Assembly: GCF_008831285.2 (NCBI RefSeq)
Contig: NC_045146.1
Span: forward strand, 16,423,149-16,487,148
Direction of reading: 5' to 3'
DNA: 64,000 bases
DNA from: Nymphaea colorata
Lineage: Eukaryota; Streptophyta; Magnoliopsida; Nymphaeales; Nymphaeaceae
The position numbers and the translations under genes are program-made. The notes under the pieces were generated by a model. The model searched no databases and had not been told where the DNA came from. It worked only from the letters and a program-made list of their open reading frames with translations. Shown piece after piece: positions 13,310 through 26,396 of the stretch; positions within the stretch are counted from its first letter, which is position 1; each line of letters opens with the position of its first letter.

Positions 13310-13490
13310 TATAAAGATTGCCGGCCGGGCTTGGCCTTATAACTAAGAGAGTTGAGCTTGGACTGCCAACAAGGTTTTCAGGCCTGCCCAACCTAGCTTT
13401 GTCAAGCCTAGGACCTAGCCGACCCAGCCCGATGCCCACGAACCCATTTGCAACCCTGACTTACTTTTCGGATTGCCCACGAACCCAGCC
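13310..13490. repeat. GC-rich dispersed repeat patch (CCGATGCCCA family)
   Basis: This patch is rich in GGCCGGGCTTGGCC, GGCCTGCCCAACC and GACCCAGCCC words and contains CCCGATGCCCACGAACCCA (from about 13427), with GCCCACGAACCCA again near 13477. The CCGATGCCCA end is shared with the small inverted-repeat element at 38705-38854, so the two probably belong to one family. Confidence 0.5.
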
Positions 13491-15641
13491 GGATACAGTC
13501 TCCTATAGTCCGCGACCTGGATCTGATCATGATTATCCAAAAAGCTTTCCTCTGGGTTCTATATGTCTGCTGTCAACAGGGTACAAAAGACACCCTGTCA
13601 TCACCGGCTTCTCCTCTCAGCAACCCTCGAAGCGGCCGGTACTCTCTCTCATTTAAACACTGCCCAGATTATTTATTACTCGTATCTTCGTTAGGTGCCC
13701 TCCTGTGACCATTGTCCTGCAACATTGCATACAATTATCTATCAACTCTCTCTCTCTCTCTCTCTCTGGTGAATTGCCTAACAGGCTAGCTCCAAAACGA
13801 AGCTGCCATGATTTAATCAGAGAAAAGGTTGGCACCCATTATAATTTTCTCATGTGATTGCCCAGTCAAAAAATTTTCATGTGAATTCACATTGGCAACT
13901 ACGCAAGCGCAGATGTGTCATTCAACTACACACGGATGTGGAGACCTGATCTGATCTATTCACCATGATCATGTAACTGTAAATGTTTAGACAGTGAGCA
14001 TACATTGCCACTTGACTACTGTCGAATACGAGCATGCATTGGCAGTGGATCGGTACTATTATTGACGACCACATTATATCAAAAGATTCAAAATCTTGTC
14101 TTGTTTGCCATCCCCGGCCCTAGCAAGTTGCATGAAGTAGATGGTATCAGGTTTTTTTACAAAAAAATGTTATTTTCTATCTATAATTTTCTGAAACATT
14201 TATGACAATATTCCATAAGAGCGCAAGCACCATAAATGGTTCCCAGGAGTTAGTTTATGATCATGCACTGCATTGATTCCTTCTAGGGAGGTTAAAAGAA
14301 TGGTAGCAGCATTTATGTCTTTTTGAGGACCCCCATTTAATGGTTCTTTCAATTGGAATTTTCGGCTGAAGGCAAAAGAGCAGAGGCGAACATCATTCAA
14401 TGGCCAGTGTGGCTTCTGTGCCTTCAATTTTTTCTCTGATAGATTCTCCTTTCCATTCACGAGCGCTGCCGCACCTTCATGTTCTTCTTCTACTGCTTCG
14501 AATTTTGTCTTTGGAGTTATGCAATTGCTGAGTGCTTACAGCAGCTCTTATTCCTCGATAGAAGAGGGAAATTTTTGTAAGAAATGATAGCGTTGTTCGT
14601 GGGCTATCTTCAAGACAAGAGTAATACCCAAGAATATAAATAGGAAAAAAAAAATCGGCGCTGGACAGATCTCGTGATAAATTGGAATATTACGTGCAAG
14701 AAAGAAAAAAATTCTTCAAAAAAGTTAAAAAGTTGATAAAGAACAAAATATCATTTCACAAACTACAGCAATTTTTTTATATTCTTTTCTGGTTGCAGGG
14801 AACAATACTTGTCCCCAAGGAACAAATAATGCATATTGATCTAAAGATCCGGTGTCCATGAGGGGATTCGCTAGTTCCAATGGTTGAGCCCTTGCAATCA
14901 GTGCAGGTATTCATATTCTGCTTCTGTATATAATTAATGTAATATTCACCTTGGTTTTCGAACTCGTGATCTTTCACTCGAAAGACCAAACACTATTTGC
15001 AGATATCCATCTTCTCTACGTACGATTTCTCGGCATGTTTCATAAAAGCATTATGTGTCTGTGTGTGACATGTAAAACTTGACAAGTTTGTGAAAAACCA
15101 CAGGGATTTAATTGGTGCTGAATACCAGAAAAAACCACGTGTATGCATGTTCATATAAACAAATGTAAGATGTTAATTTGATCTTACATACACCCTCATG
15201 AATCATAAAGAAGAAAAAAGAATGTAGATATGTGCTTGTGTGAGTACATGCGCGTGCAGATGCAAGGGATAATGCATGAAACACTTTGCAGATCTAAACA
15301 AAACCTTGAAAGGATTCAAAATTGGACTGTGTTTGTTTCCTCATGGATCTAATTTATTTCACCGAAGATTTGAGGATCTCAGATCCATGGATTTAAGGCG
15401 GACACTCCATCATCTGACCTTAAATTCACAGTTTTTTACATGTAACATGGATTTAAAATCACACTACTAAATTCCTCTGTTTGTGTAAAGTGAAAATCTT
15501 ACAATGCACACCTTTGAATTCAGCGTCGGATCTGAAATCCAAAGCTAAAGAACACTACCCAAAGAACAATATATGTGTGCATGCCTGCACACATGCATGC
15601 GACCATGCACATGGCGCGCACGCACACACACAGACACGCAC

Positions 15642-15644
<3 letters not shown>

Positions 15645-15680
<36 letters not shown>
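15645..15680. repeat. (GA)18 microsatellite
   Basis: This GA run follows a CA-rich stretch (15620-15642). The flanks contain repeated CATGC/GCATG words. There is no gene here. Confidence 0.9.
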
Positions 15681-15682
<2 letters not shown>

Positions 15683-18404
15683 TTGGTGTCTGTGTTACAG
15701 CCTACAAGAGATGTGAACCAAGAAAGCAGAAACTGCAATGCAGACAGAACATTAAGTTCCATTTATAACAAAAGACTTACATTTCCCCTCACTCCCCAAT
15801 AGAAAACAGTCATCACTTATGATGCCTTGGGGGTCGTAGGATCGGCAAATTCAAAATACCCGTGAACCCACCCACCAACACCTGACGCAAGGGAAGAGAA
15901 GTTTCTGATCCATCTCATTATATGCAGACAGGGGGAGAAACAGAAGAGCAGAGAATCACCCTTCTAAACAAACAGCAACAGAGCCCAACCTACCTATCCC
16001 AGTTCTCTTTATAATGATACTCATCGCATCTCTCCTGGAAAAGATTGGGAACAGCAAGATGTATAGACAGCAGCCCAGACTGCCCATCATTGCATTCAAA
16101 AGCCCAGAGGGGAAGAACACTTGACTCACATGATAACCATGACCATGATTAATATCATGAGCCAAAATGTCTCGGCGGGTCAGCCATTAAAGGCACCTTG
16201 GATCCTGCTTGACAGCTTTTCAAGTTGAAGAAGATCAGAGTTGCATCCCAAAGATATCTTTCTTAGCATAATTTAATGTTTCCTACCAAGAAGAAGAAGA
16301 AGAAGAAGGGGGTTAGGATGCTGCCGGCCGGCGGGATGCATGTGGGTCGACTGAAGTTGGTTTATTTAAATGGTCTTGCTTGAAAAGGGTGCTTGATTAT
16401 TTTGTTGGAAGATGAGTGTAATCGATCGAGACTTTGCCAATCACCTTCCTCCATACATATGCGCCCCTAGACTTTCAACTTACTGCCTCTTCTTCTCCGG
16501 CCGGATATTAATTAATCCACCCGTCAGCCGGACGAGGAGAGCTCTTCCGGGCTGTGTTTGTGGTCCAATTGCTTGCCAAATTAACTATAGTAATCCTTTT
16601 AAAGTTACCGAAGTAATGTCCGCCTGCATATGCCACATCAAGGTCGACAGACATGGAAAACGACAGGGTCATTAAGACCGCGTGACGACGCTGCTTCCTC
16701 TTTCAGGCTTCTTCTTCTTAGATAATAGGACATAAGGACCCTTTTTTAAATTTTGTAACACTGACTTAATTAATCAGAGGAACAAATCCTTTGAGGTTTT
16801 ATTTTAAAAAAAAATTACGTTCTTTTGAAACATCACGAATGTTTAGTGATGGTCCATGTTGCACATGCTGGGATCGAGATCCATGTGTCCACACGATTCA
16901 TATCATCAAGATATTAGAAAATTCTATTGATAGGAGCTGTATATATTTTATATCATTGATTTTGATTTTTTGGATGTAAGATATTGGATAAGATTTTACA
17001 TGTATGGAAAACCAAAGAGAAAGTTCTTCATAAGGTATCACGTGTTTCCAGGTCATCGAGACCTGTAATATGCATAGATACTAATGGCATTGATCTTGAT
17101 ACTTGTCTGGCCGTGGGAAGCAGCGTTTATTGCAAAGCCTGTAATATAACAACAACAATGAAGAGGAAGATGCAGATCCATGAAATCACGAAAACCATGT
17201 GATCTCTTGTTCGGGTTTAATGAAAACGATCACGAACGACAGCTATATATACATCTAAGCATCCAATTAATGATCGCTTTTATCAATCATACTGCAGGTA
17301 CTTATGAGTTTTACATCCTGCCCAGACCTACAAAAAGTGTTTATTTTCATATTAAAACTTCACGGCAGCTTTTCTCATTTACATACAGATACCCTTTAAA
17401 AATTTAAAATTATACAACTAATGCTGCTTAGCTAGAACTTTTGGCTTCGCCCCTGCACCCATTTGTACATGTTTAATGATGCACGCAGGCACTTTGTCAA
17501 TGCAAAACAAAAGTCCTTGTGCTTTCATAAGTGGTCAGTGATTCATTTGTGGGATCAGTTCATTCCCTCTCAAATTCAATCAAGAGGTAATTGAGCTAGC
17601 ATTAACGGCATTGCCTGCCATGTTGTGTCTTTAATTGTTTTTTCCATAATGATCTGAAGTGTTACTGCAGCAAGTACAGAGAGAACTCTATTTCCGAATT
17701 CAAGGTCACCGTTAGAAGTAAAATTCTGCTCAAATGTGTTCAAGCGATTAAATGCCAATCAGTGGAAAAAGCAAAAGCATTTGCAAGGATATAAAGTGTC
17801 ACTAAACAGAGTTGCTTGAATTGAGAGCACGTTGGTACGTTGTCCAAGAATAGTTGGAAACTCAAGAATATCCAAATGGGTCCCGCATTGGATTGGGTAT
17901 GTACAGCCATTAAGACCCAATATACGAGGCTTGGGTGTGTTGGAGCCCTAGTCATGTGGGCATCTCTATAGCCCTTCACATGCACCGTCAATGTGCAGCC
18001 CGGCCTAACAGGCAGCATGGAATTTCAGGTAGTAGGTGTCTAACAAAATTTTCTGTTTCATCTTGTAATACACGTTCCGATGTAGCGTAGCTAGTCAGAC
18101 TGATGAGTTCGTAAAAATCCATTAATCAATCAGTTGAATTCTTGTAGGTGCTACTCATTTGAACCATGCGATACTTTAGTTGATGAGTGTATTGTTTCTC
18201 GTTCATGTTCAAAAATGGCTTAAACTCCAGGAAGAAAAAGAAATGAGAAAGAGCTTGGGTCTCTTAGGAGTACCCTAAACTGACTCTTTGTAATAATATA
18301 CGAGTGAAATCCAGCATGGCAGTTGGACGAGAAAATATCATCTCTATTTAAAGCCACACTCATGACAAACAGCAGGAAGCCTTCATATTAGGGAAGAAGA
18401 ACGG

Positions 18405-18414
18405 TAATAATAAT

Positions 18415-18446
<32 letters not shown>
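18405..18446. repeat. (AAT)n(AT)13 microsatellite
   Basis: Several AAT units run straight into an AT run at 18421-18446. No gene is associated. Confidence 0.9.
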
Positions 18447-18950
18447 TGAATGTACACTCCAGTGTCGGAGACGTCATGCAACTACAAAAAGTTAGAAACT
18501 GTTCTGAGCCTAAGAAAGCCACGGATTTTTCACAAATATTGGCTAACTTTGGCTTGTGCTTTTGTCATGAAACTGCCGCAAGGCTAATTCATTGCACATC
18601 TGCCTTCTTGGTATTTCACTTGTGCCTTTAGTTATTTTTAAAAGTTTAATTTGCAAAGAAAATCCCCACAAAAGTGAGAAAGCAATTACTCACTAGATTT
18701 TTCCAAGCCAAACTTGGTTGTGCATGGAACTGGTTCCCACTGTATGCCGTCTTAAAAATTCATGTATTCCATTGAGCTATTTCAATTTCGACCGCATCCT
18801 GTTTGGCCCAACAGTGAGTGAAAAAAGAAATTACTCACAAGATTGAACATGTCTTTCTCATGGTAGCCGGCCATCAATTAATTAAGTTCATTCCCGAATT
18901 CAAAATGTACCGAGTCCCAATCAAGTGACTTTTTTAATCAAACAGAAAAC

Positions 18951-19403
18951 CTAATATAAGCCACGAGCAAAGAGTTTCACTGCGGTTCCACGAGGAACCC
19001 AGCAGTTTTTTCCAATCCCGTTGGCAGAATTATGCAGCAAAACCAGTACAAACCATGTGAGGCCTATTTTGACTATCTCCTTAGGGACAATGACAGGTAC
19101 AGAGTCTCCCGCTTTATGCACACCTCCCTGTTCTGCAACGAGTTTGAAGTCTGACCTACCTTTTCAGGAGGATGACACGAGATGCTTGAAGTAGCAGATA
19201 TGGGAAATATCAAGGCATGCTGCTCGCCTGTTTGAAGCTACAAATCTGACCTGGAAAATTACCTCAAAAGATTCATATGTAATTTCTTCAATCGCAGAAA
19301 GGGCAAATTGGCAGCCATCAGCTAGCATCTTAGGCCATGCTTTAACATTGTTCTGGGGGAAAGAACCATTTTTGTCTTCTGGTCCCACGGTTCTGAAATA
19401 CAC
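18951..19403 (-). pseudogene. Unassigned minus-strand frame broken by one stop
   Basis: Read on the minus strand, one frame is open from about 19403 to 18951 (roughly 150 codons) except for a single TGA at 19164-19166. The upstream part includes PKMLADGCQFALSAIEEI. The downstream part includes AGDSVPVIVPKEIVKIGLTW. Neither matches a family I can name. The plus strand is also open across 18960-19154 (64 codons). This could be a decayed gene or transposon piece, an exon pair, or chance. No start codon or splice sites are convincing. Confidence 0.2.
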
Positions 19404-20582
19404 CTTCAGTTAACCTTGGTGATGCAGGATATGAATTTATTTTAAGTATGTTGATTACCCAAAATGTTGAACTGGTATGTTTCGTTCCTTATCCAGAACA
19501 AGTTTTAACCTCCATTGAAGAGATTGCTGAAAGTTAGGCTCCCGTCCTATAGTGCCAACAAATAATACAAACGGCAAAAAGGTTGCGCATCAAAATACCA
19601 CATACCACAACACATTTTAGCTTATTTATTTGCCCGGGAGAAGTGTTTATGTGAAAAATTGGAATGGTAGCTTCCAGAGCATAGGTTAGCATCAGGCTTA
19701 ATGATCAATAAAATTTGTAAATATACAGAAATTATCTCTTAAAAACAGAAACAGCATCTGGCCAGTATGTATGGGAGTCTAGAATTGGAAGGGTGTCGGT
19801 TACAATGACAGTCTGCTAATTGGAAGCAATATATTGTAAGTCCCGCAGAAACACATGGCTTTTGGAAGCAATCGTAAAGGCATAACAGTGAATTCATGAG
19901 CTGGACAGGCGACAGGCAGAAAAGAATACATTCAAGTTTCAATTCTAGACAGTATGCTTAGGCTACAGAATATTTTTGGCGATGCCATTTCTTGATAAAA
20001 TCATATTTTGATAACATACAGTGTTCTATTTGCAGTTGCCGCCTGCTGGCTCCCACAAAGGTAGAAGTTATTTACTTCCTGATCTGGACACTTTCTTACC
20101 CATTTTTCAAGTTGATTCATAACGAAGAAATTGAATCTCAACTTTGATTTGGTAGACGTTACATTTTTTTCTTTGAAGCAGTCAATGTTCCATTCATGCA
20201 TGTGAAATGATACAGGAGGACCTCCTTTCGTATGGTGGTTCATGTACAAGTGGAGGAGGGGAAGTTGGATGAAGTTTTCCCTCCCAGTTTAAACTTCATT
20301 ATTCACGAGTCAAGGAAACATCGTTACCGATGATGAATAAAATCAATTCCTACGAAAAAAAAAATCATTTCTTACAAGTCAATATCAAGAAATGTAATCA
20401 ATGTCTCAGATGAAATTGAAGATGTACGCTGCAAATGCCTAAATAGCTCACAAATGTTTAGCATGATATGGTATGTACATGTACACTTTTGCACAGGAAA
20501 AGAATTGTACCAACAGAATAGCTGCCAAACATACTGTGAGAAGTTGCAACCAGAATTTCGGTGGATGACTGAAACAACTCAG

Positions 20583-23500
20583 CTACCTTTGCTTAAAATA
20601 TCCTTTAATAAACTTTTCAGCACAAGATGGATATTTCTCACGGATATATGCCTGAAGGCATTTCTTATATGAAAAATCTATCCATCCACCATCTGTCCGT
20701 ACAACAAACAAGCACCTTGACTGTTTGAATGTTGGATGCCTATCAACCTTCAGAAAGAAAATTCAGTTATTCATTCCGAACACCACTTCATCAGAGAAGG
20801 CACCAGAAAAGACTAGGATTACTATACATTATTCATTAAATAGCAGAATTTTCTAGTTAGCAATTAAGCCAGCAAATGCAATAAATTTTCACACCTTCAA
20901 GGATGATTGCTTTAGTACTAGCAAAGCAAGGTATATGCAAGATCGCTTTCAGAATTGACACGACTTTACATTTAACTTCAGTCAGAACTCAGCAAAGGAG
21001 ATTTTAACCAAGTTTCTGAATGAGCTACTAAAATCCAGTTACTGGACAATTAACTGGTCAAGAAAAGACCAGTATGAGACCCAGAATATTTTTGTTTATC
21101 CAAACCAATGAGCTGCAGAACGTTTTGTTATCTGACTAGTGAAAGAAAATATACCAAAATAAAGAGATAGAAGAATGAGTGAATTGTCAGCGGATTAGCT
21201 TAATTATTTGACAATAAAAAAAAAAACCACTTGACCAGTTCAACAAGTATCTAAATTCTAATTCCACAATCTTGGCAAAAAGATTGAAGCTTTGAGCTTT
21301 TGCTTTCCAAACTTGTGAGTCTCATATTAAGTGAAGCATATGAAAGCATTTCATCTTGAAAAGGATAACATAAAGATAGTTCATTCCCTTTTCTTCAACC
21401 ATAAAGCATCAAACGAACAAACATCCTTCTACAATAAAGAAAATTATTAGGCAGCTACGTATTGGAAAACTATAGATCATCCTTCTGAAATTTGAAGATG
21501 CATAAAGAATGGTTAGTTATTAATATAAAAAAGTCAAGAGAACTAAAGATGTTTTAACCAAAAAACCAACTGGATAATAGGTGTGTGACACATGGTTCTA
21601 GAGTCCTAGACGTAGCCGCAAATATGTGGATGTGTAACGGAAAAGAGTTAAAAAAAAGTCAGAAGTCTATCATTGAAATTTGAAATACTGTTCTATGACT
21701 ATAAGTTGCAAGAGAAAAATAAACAGATTCAGATTTTTCGGTTACCATAATTGAACTTAAGCCGCAGCCAATTTTATCATCTGCATTAGGGTGATATGCC
21801 AGAAGATTCTTAACCACCTCTTTCTCATCTTGAGCTGTTAGGAAATCACCATCTGCATACCTGCCATGCGAAAAATGAAACCACGAGTGAAGGAAAATGT
21901 ACAACAAAACAAATAACTACTGTCATAACTGTAGGACGAAGGCAGCAGCAAAGTGTCACATAGTCTACTGTGTTGCCCTGCAACTCTAACTAAAGCAGCT
22001 TATGACCAAAGAGACTAAAGCAGTGCTAGGTGCTTAACAAAGGTCTCATGTTCAATCAACATCATCTGCTAACTAGAGCCTTCTTTCTTTAAAAGCAAAG
22101 GTAGAGTCTAAAATTTTGATCCAGAAAGTGCTATGAAAATACAGCTTCCAGGATTATGCATCTTTGTTAATATAAGAAAACCAAACAGCCAATAGAAGAC
22201 CTTATTTCAATAAATGAAAGCTGACCCAACAAAAAGTTTCAGATAATTCTAGGGAAGGTGGTTATTGCTATCTAATTTTTTTAAAGAAAAAGTCTTAACA
22301 TATTTCCTTTGAACAAGCTTATGTTACATATTAAGGGTAAAGGAATAAACACATAATGTCCGCGACATTAAAAGTTAAAATGTCACCTAATAGACCAAGT
22401 AAATGCATATATAAGAGAACACCTTTTATTGTTCGAACTCATCAGCTGACCTAAAAGGTTCTGAGACATCTATTCATAATGACGATTGATTTAACCAATG
22501 TTACGTGATATAAAAACAAAAAGGCAAAGCGCAAAATGTATCTCTAACCATAGAAGGAAAGGCATGCTCCTACCATTCAATCAGGATTAAAAAGTGAGGT
22601 AAGAAACAGCACAGCAGCTTCAGACACTTCCAAGAAGAAGGAATCAGCTTCTGACTATCGACTAGTATCATAAATGTGAAAGTCTTTCTATTAAGTGATC
22701 ATTTCTTGAAAGTTTAAGTCTGAAGTTCAATCCTGTACCCTGAAAAAGGTCTATAGAAATGCAGGCTATACTTTTTTGCTATCAATTCTTAGACTCTGTC
22801 AATCACTTATTTCTCTAATCATCATGTAACAGATGAGCCTCCATTTATATCAGACAGAGTGGCTCATAATTACTGTCGCATTAATAAATAAAGTTTGTTA
22901 GGGTGTCAAGTTGAAAAGCATATCGTCAGCAATAAGAGTTTATCATATGCACACTTGAAAACGGTAAAAAGTCTTGCCTTGGCAAAACTTAGGCTGAAAG
23001 GGTTCAATGTTAGCTCCCATAAACAAGCCAGAGTGGCTAGCCAATTGTTTAGGTGGTGGCATTTTAGCCATTTCTTTCCTTCTAAAGGTTTTTAATATTC
23101 TAAAACACTAATTGTTTATGATTTTCTATGTGCATATTTATCCATTTATTTTACTCTTTTTGGGTCTAGGCTAACTAAGGCACTAAGGCATTTAGGAGCT
23201 TGGTTGCAGCAACTAGCAATTGAACTGTTCACTGCATGTAAATTGAGAAATTAGGCAAAATTACGATGGACATATACCAATTACCAACCATATTGTGAGT
23301 TCCACGTCAGTGTCCAACTTATGTAGGCTACCAAACTAGTGTTTGCTTGTTATAGGTGACATATCAAGGTTGGCGGTTCAGAGACGGTTTTGTCATCATC
23401 AATAGTCACAAGGACATTAGAATCTAAGTCACCCGGACTCTTCTATTTTACTACTGCACCCGAGTCGCATCGAGTCGGGTGCACACTGGACATGGGTGCA

Positions 23501-26396
23501 GCTCCGACTCACACCCGAGCCCAGTTAGAATGTCATATTACTAAAGTACTTATATAATATATGTTGTTCTGATATTTTCCTATGCAATACAATTATTCAA
23601 GTATGTTATATACATTAATAACTAAATTGTGATAATAATATATACAAGGTTATTCTGTTATATATATAATAAATTAAAAATAATAATAATAATAATAAAA
23701 TACCCTCGCCGCACCGACGCACCTAAATTTTTTGGGATGTGCCGCTCCGGCACCCGCACCCCGCACTCCAGTGACATAGATTAGAATCATCCTCTACCAG
23801 CTCCCATGTTCATGGGCTGTTTGCTATAGGTTACTTATGAAGGTCAGCCATTCAATACATACTTTTCTCATCTTCGATAGCCACCATACTCATGGAATAA
23901 TCCTCGACCCTCGTCAGTGTTCATGAGGCCTCCTTCACAAAGTTGAGATCAAACTCACATTTTCATCAGAGTGCAACAAAAAAAATTGAGATTAACCTCC
24001 CATTTTCATCAAAGTGGAGATTTCGCTAATTTGACAACATGGCATTGAAGAAATTGGAGGACAACCTTCCATTTTCAACAAAGTGGAGAATCCAATCCTT
24101 CATGTATAATGATTTGATGGTATAGCACTGAAAAGCACACGAATTTGGGATCAACATTCAACTTTGACTAATATTGTAAGTCCTCCTTCATTTCCATGAG
24201 TCCTTTCTTCGTCTTCTGAATATGCTGCATGGCACCTAAGTTGATCTACCATCCAAAGGATCATTGTTGCTTTATGACTTGTGTAATATAGATGGTCTCA
24301 TGCTTTTCTAAAAATGCTAAATTGGAAGGAGAGTTCAAAATTTTCGCACCGTTAGAGAAAAACATCAGAAGCGGTTACCAAGCAAAGTCTGAGATGGAGA
24401 AAATGAAACCCACATTTTTCTCATCCTGGCTCCTTTGTCAAAGCTAAAGTTGCATCCCACCTGCGGTGGTGTGGTTCCACTTACACTTCTCACTTGACAA
24501 GGTGTAGGCTGGAGAACCTAGTGCACGGAACATGAATTCTTCTCCCACCAAATGAAACAACCAGGGGCTAAGAGCCTAAGGCAACTCTTTTCATATTGAG
24601 AGAACTTCTCTTCAAGCATAAGACCTTTTGCATGGACAAAAAAGAGCAACTCTTTATAATTTTGCTCCATAGTCTATACATTATGTCCCTCGTATTCTTA
24701 AACTTGTCCAATCTCTCAAACCTTAGGACCTTAGGACAATACCCTCAAAGAGATCCATCAAGTGTTTCTTTCTCCATTCTTCATTCATGTGCTTTTGTGC
24801 AAAGCGAATTGCAATGGGAGTTTACCCATTGCTAATCTCATGGTTATGGACCATTTCCATAATGGAGGTAAGCTATTGATATGGTAGACACTTGCACAGG
24901 GAGAGGCACTCATCTCCCATCTCTGGACGGGCATTAGGCAGCGCCAGGACAGCCTGATTGTTGGCCTGTAAAAGGCTAACTACTTCCTAAGAAAGAACAT
25001 TGACCTGGATTGCCCAACCCAATGATAATCAGTCTCGGTTGGACGAAACTTCTACCAGGCCCAAATTTTGAACCCTATGGATGATACACAAAATGTAATT
25101 AACTTGAATTCACAAGTAAAAATATATGTTTATATATTTTAACTTTACTCAACAAATATCTAAGAGTAACAAACAATGGAACACAAGAAAATGGCCATTA
25201 GAAGCCAAAATAGACAACAACAAACCTGAAATAGAAGATATGACCTTTCTATTTGTTAAAAGGGGGACACACTACACTTTAAGTGAACAGAAAGAATACA
25301 TTATGAAACTCAGGGAACCAAAAAAAGCCCGACAGCCTGCATATTGGACTTAAGTTGGGACCATCTCTTACCGTCACCGAGTCTAGTCCTAAGTTTATAC
25401 GCAAGGCCAGGTCTTTACCGTCGCCTACCCCTGGCCAATTTATGATATTCCACCATCATAAACATCCAACTTACATGATCTATAACATAATTAGAATGCT
25501 CAAATTTGTAAAAAATAGTACACCTTGAAAAAAGGTTAAATATATGTTTCTATTGTCAAGTCATATTTCTCCATGATAACCTCAATCTGATCTGCAATTA
25601 TAATCCTAATATGTTCTCGCAGCATTGGGCATGCATAAAGGTTAAGTTATGCTATTTTCGTTTCTAGTTTTATGCATCATTTACGTAAAATGAATGGTCT
25701 TGCTACAGCGCCCAAGTGCTAAGTATTGATTCAAGCATATACTTTCTGATGAACATTTATCCCCTTTGACAAACCAATACTACATAATTTAGTTGACTGC
25801 GAAAATTAAATATTCAAAATGCATCTATACACCATGAGACCAGTTTGAACCACAAAATTGACGATAACTGTTCATACTGAAACAGACTAACAAGGGAAGT
25901 GAAGAAACAAACCGTGGCAATTATCCATACAGAACATGAGCACATTGGAATAACAGAAACAAGTAAAGAAAAAGGGGCAAAAGAACGTGCATCGGCAAAG
26001 TGGGTCTCTTTCTACTACCCATAACCATCTCCATCTCGACTAAGTAATAATTCCCCAAACAAGAAGATATGTGCCTGCGCGTATTAGAGAGAGAGAGAGA
26101 GAGAGAGGTGGGCACCGGTCCGAGTGGAGTATGTCCTTGGCGAGCAGAGTTATGGGCTCAATGTCATTGAGGATCTCCTCCTCGTGCTCCTTCCACCTCT
26201 TGTACTCCGCGGTATAATCGGAATGGCTCGCCCCTTGAACAACCACCCCGGAGCTCCGACTGGCCTCATCCACAGATTCTGCGCGTGTGCTCACTCGAGA
26301 TCGTTTGGCGCAGAGGCCGCCGGAGAGTAGAAGATAACGGAGAGAGGTGAGGTGCTGCGCGCGGACTAGAGTAATTGGATTGAGGAAGCGAGCCAT
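20583..26396 (-). CDS. DCL-like DUF3223 protein, probably organelle-targeted (3 exons, complete)
   Basis: Minus-strand exons are 26396-26116, 21860-21746 and 20747-20583; phases join to give 186 aa. The family is DCL (tomato DEFECTIVE CHLOROPLASTS AND LEAVES; DUF3223), whose founding member is needed for chloroplast development and rRNA maturation. Exon 1 encodes a targeting-type N-terminus (R/S/L-rich, no acidic residue before E40) and the segment ending EEILNDIEPITLLAKDILHS. Exon 2 gives the core DEKEVVKNLLAYHP...DDKIGCGLSSIM, and exon 3 the hallmark VDRHPTFKQSRCLFVVRTDG then GWIDFSYKKCL and a K/Y-rich end. An Arg codon is split between exons 1 and 2. Length is close to other small DCL homologues. 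The N-terminus could be mitochondrial or plastid; the sequence does not decide. Intron 1 (4255 bp) contains a Mutator-like MITE; intron 2 is 998 bp. No in-frame ATG lies closer to the targeting segment than 26396. Confidence 0.87.
23425..23779. mobile_element. Mutator-like MITE with 9-bp target duplication, in DCL intron 1
   Basis: A 355-bp GC-rich element has terminal inverted repeats TAAGTCAC / GTGACATA and is flanked by a perfect 9-bp direct repeat ATTAGAATC (23416-23424 and 23780-23788). A 9-bp duplication is characteristic of Mutator-like transposons. The interior is rich in CACCCGAGTCG and CCGCACC words and has no coding capacity, so it is non-autonomous. A related terminus, TATGTCACATGGGTGCGG, occurs at about 62949 in the opposite orientation. 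Confidence 0.75.
26074..26107. repeat. (GA)n tract at the DCL exon 1 donor
   Basis: A GA run (CT on the coding strand) begins about 9 bases inside intron 1 of the DCL-like gene, so the intron 5' end is a polypyrimidine tract on the transcript. Confidence 0.7.

Larger units (their letters stand above)
8136..18950. other. Gene-poor intergenic region
   Basis: About 10.8 kb follow the cyclin without a recognisable gene. The first few hundred bases include its probable 3' UTR (AT-rich, TATATA near 8280). The rest holds microsatellites, CT- and GA-rich tracts (8786-8806, 13744-13768), GAGCCGAGCTCG-type repeat scraps (10576-10615, 12255-12340) and a GC-rich repeat patch at 13310-13490. Many short open frames exist but none shows a family motif or a plausible exon series. 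Confidence 0.55.

Noticed and set aside
14136-14150. ATGGTATCAGG as a second retrotransposon primer-binding site
   Set aside because: Matches only TGGTATCAG; no LTR-like end precedes it and no repeat flanks it.
15481-15768. Frames with CATHACDHAHGAHAH-like and RERERE runs
   Set aside because: Readouts of CATGCA and GA microsatellites.
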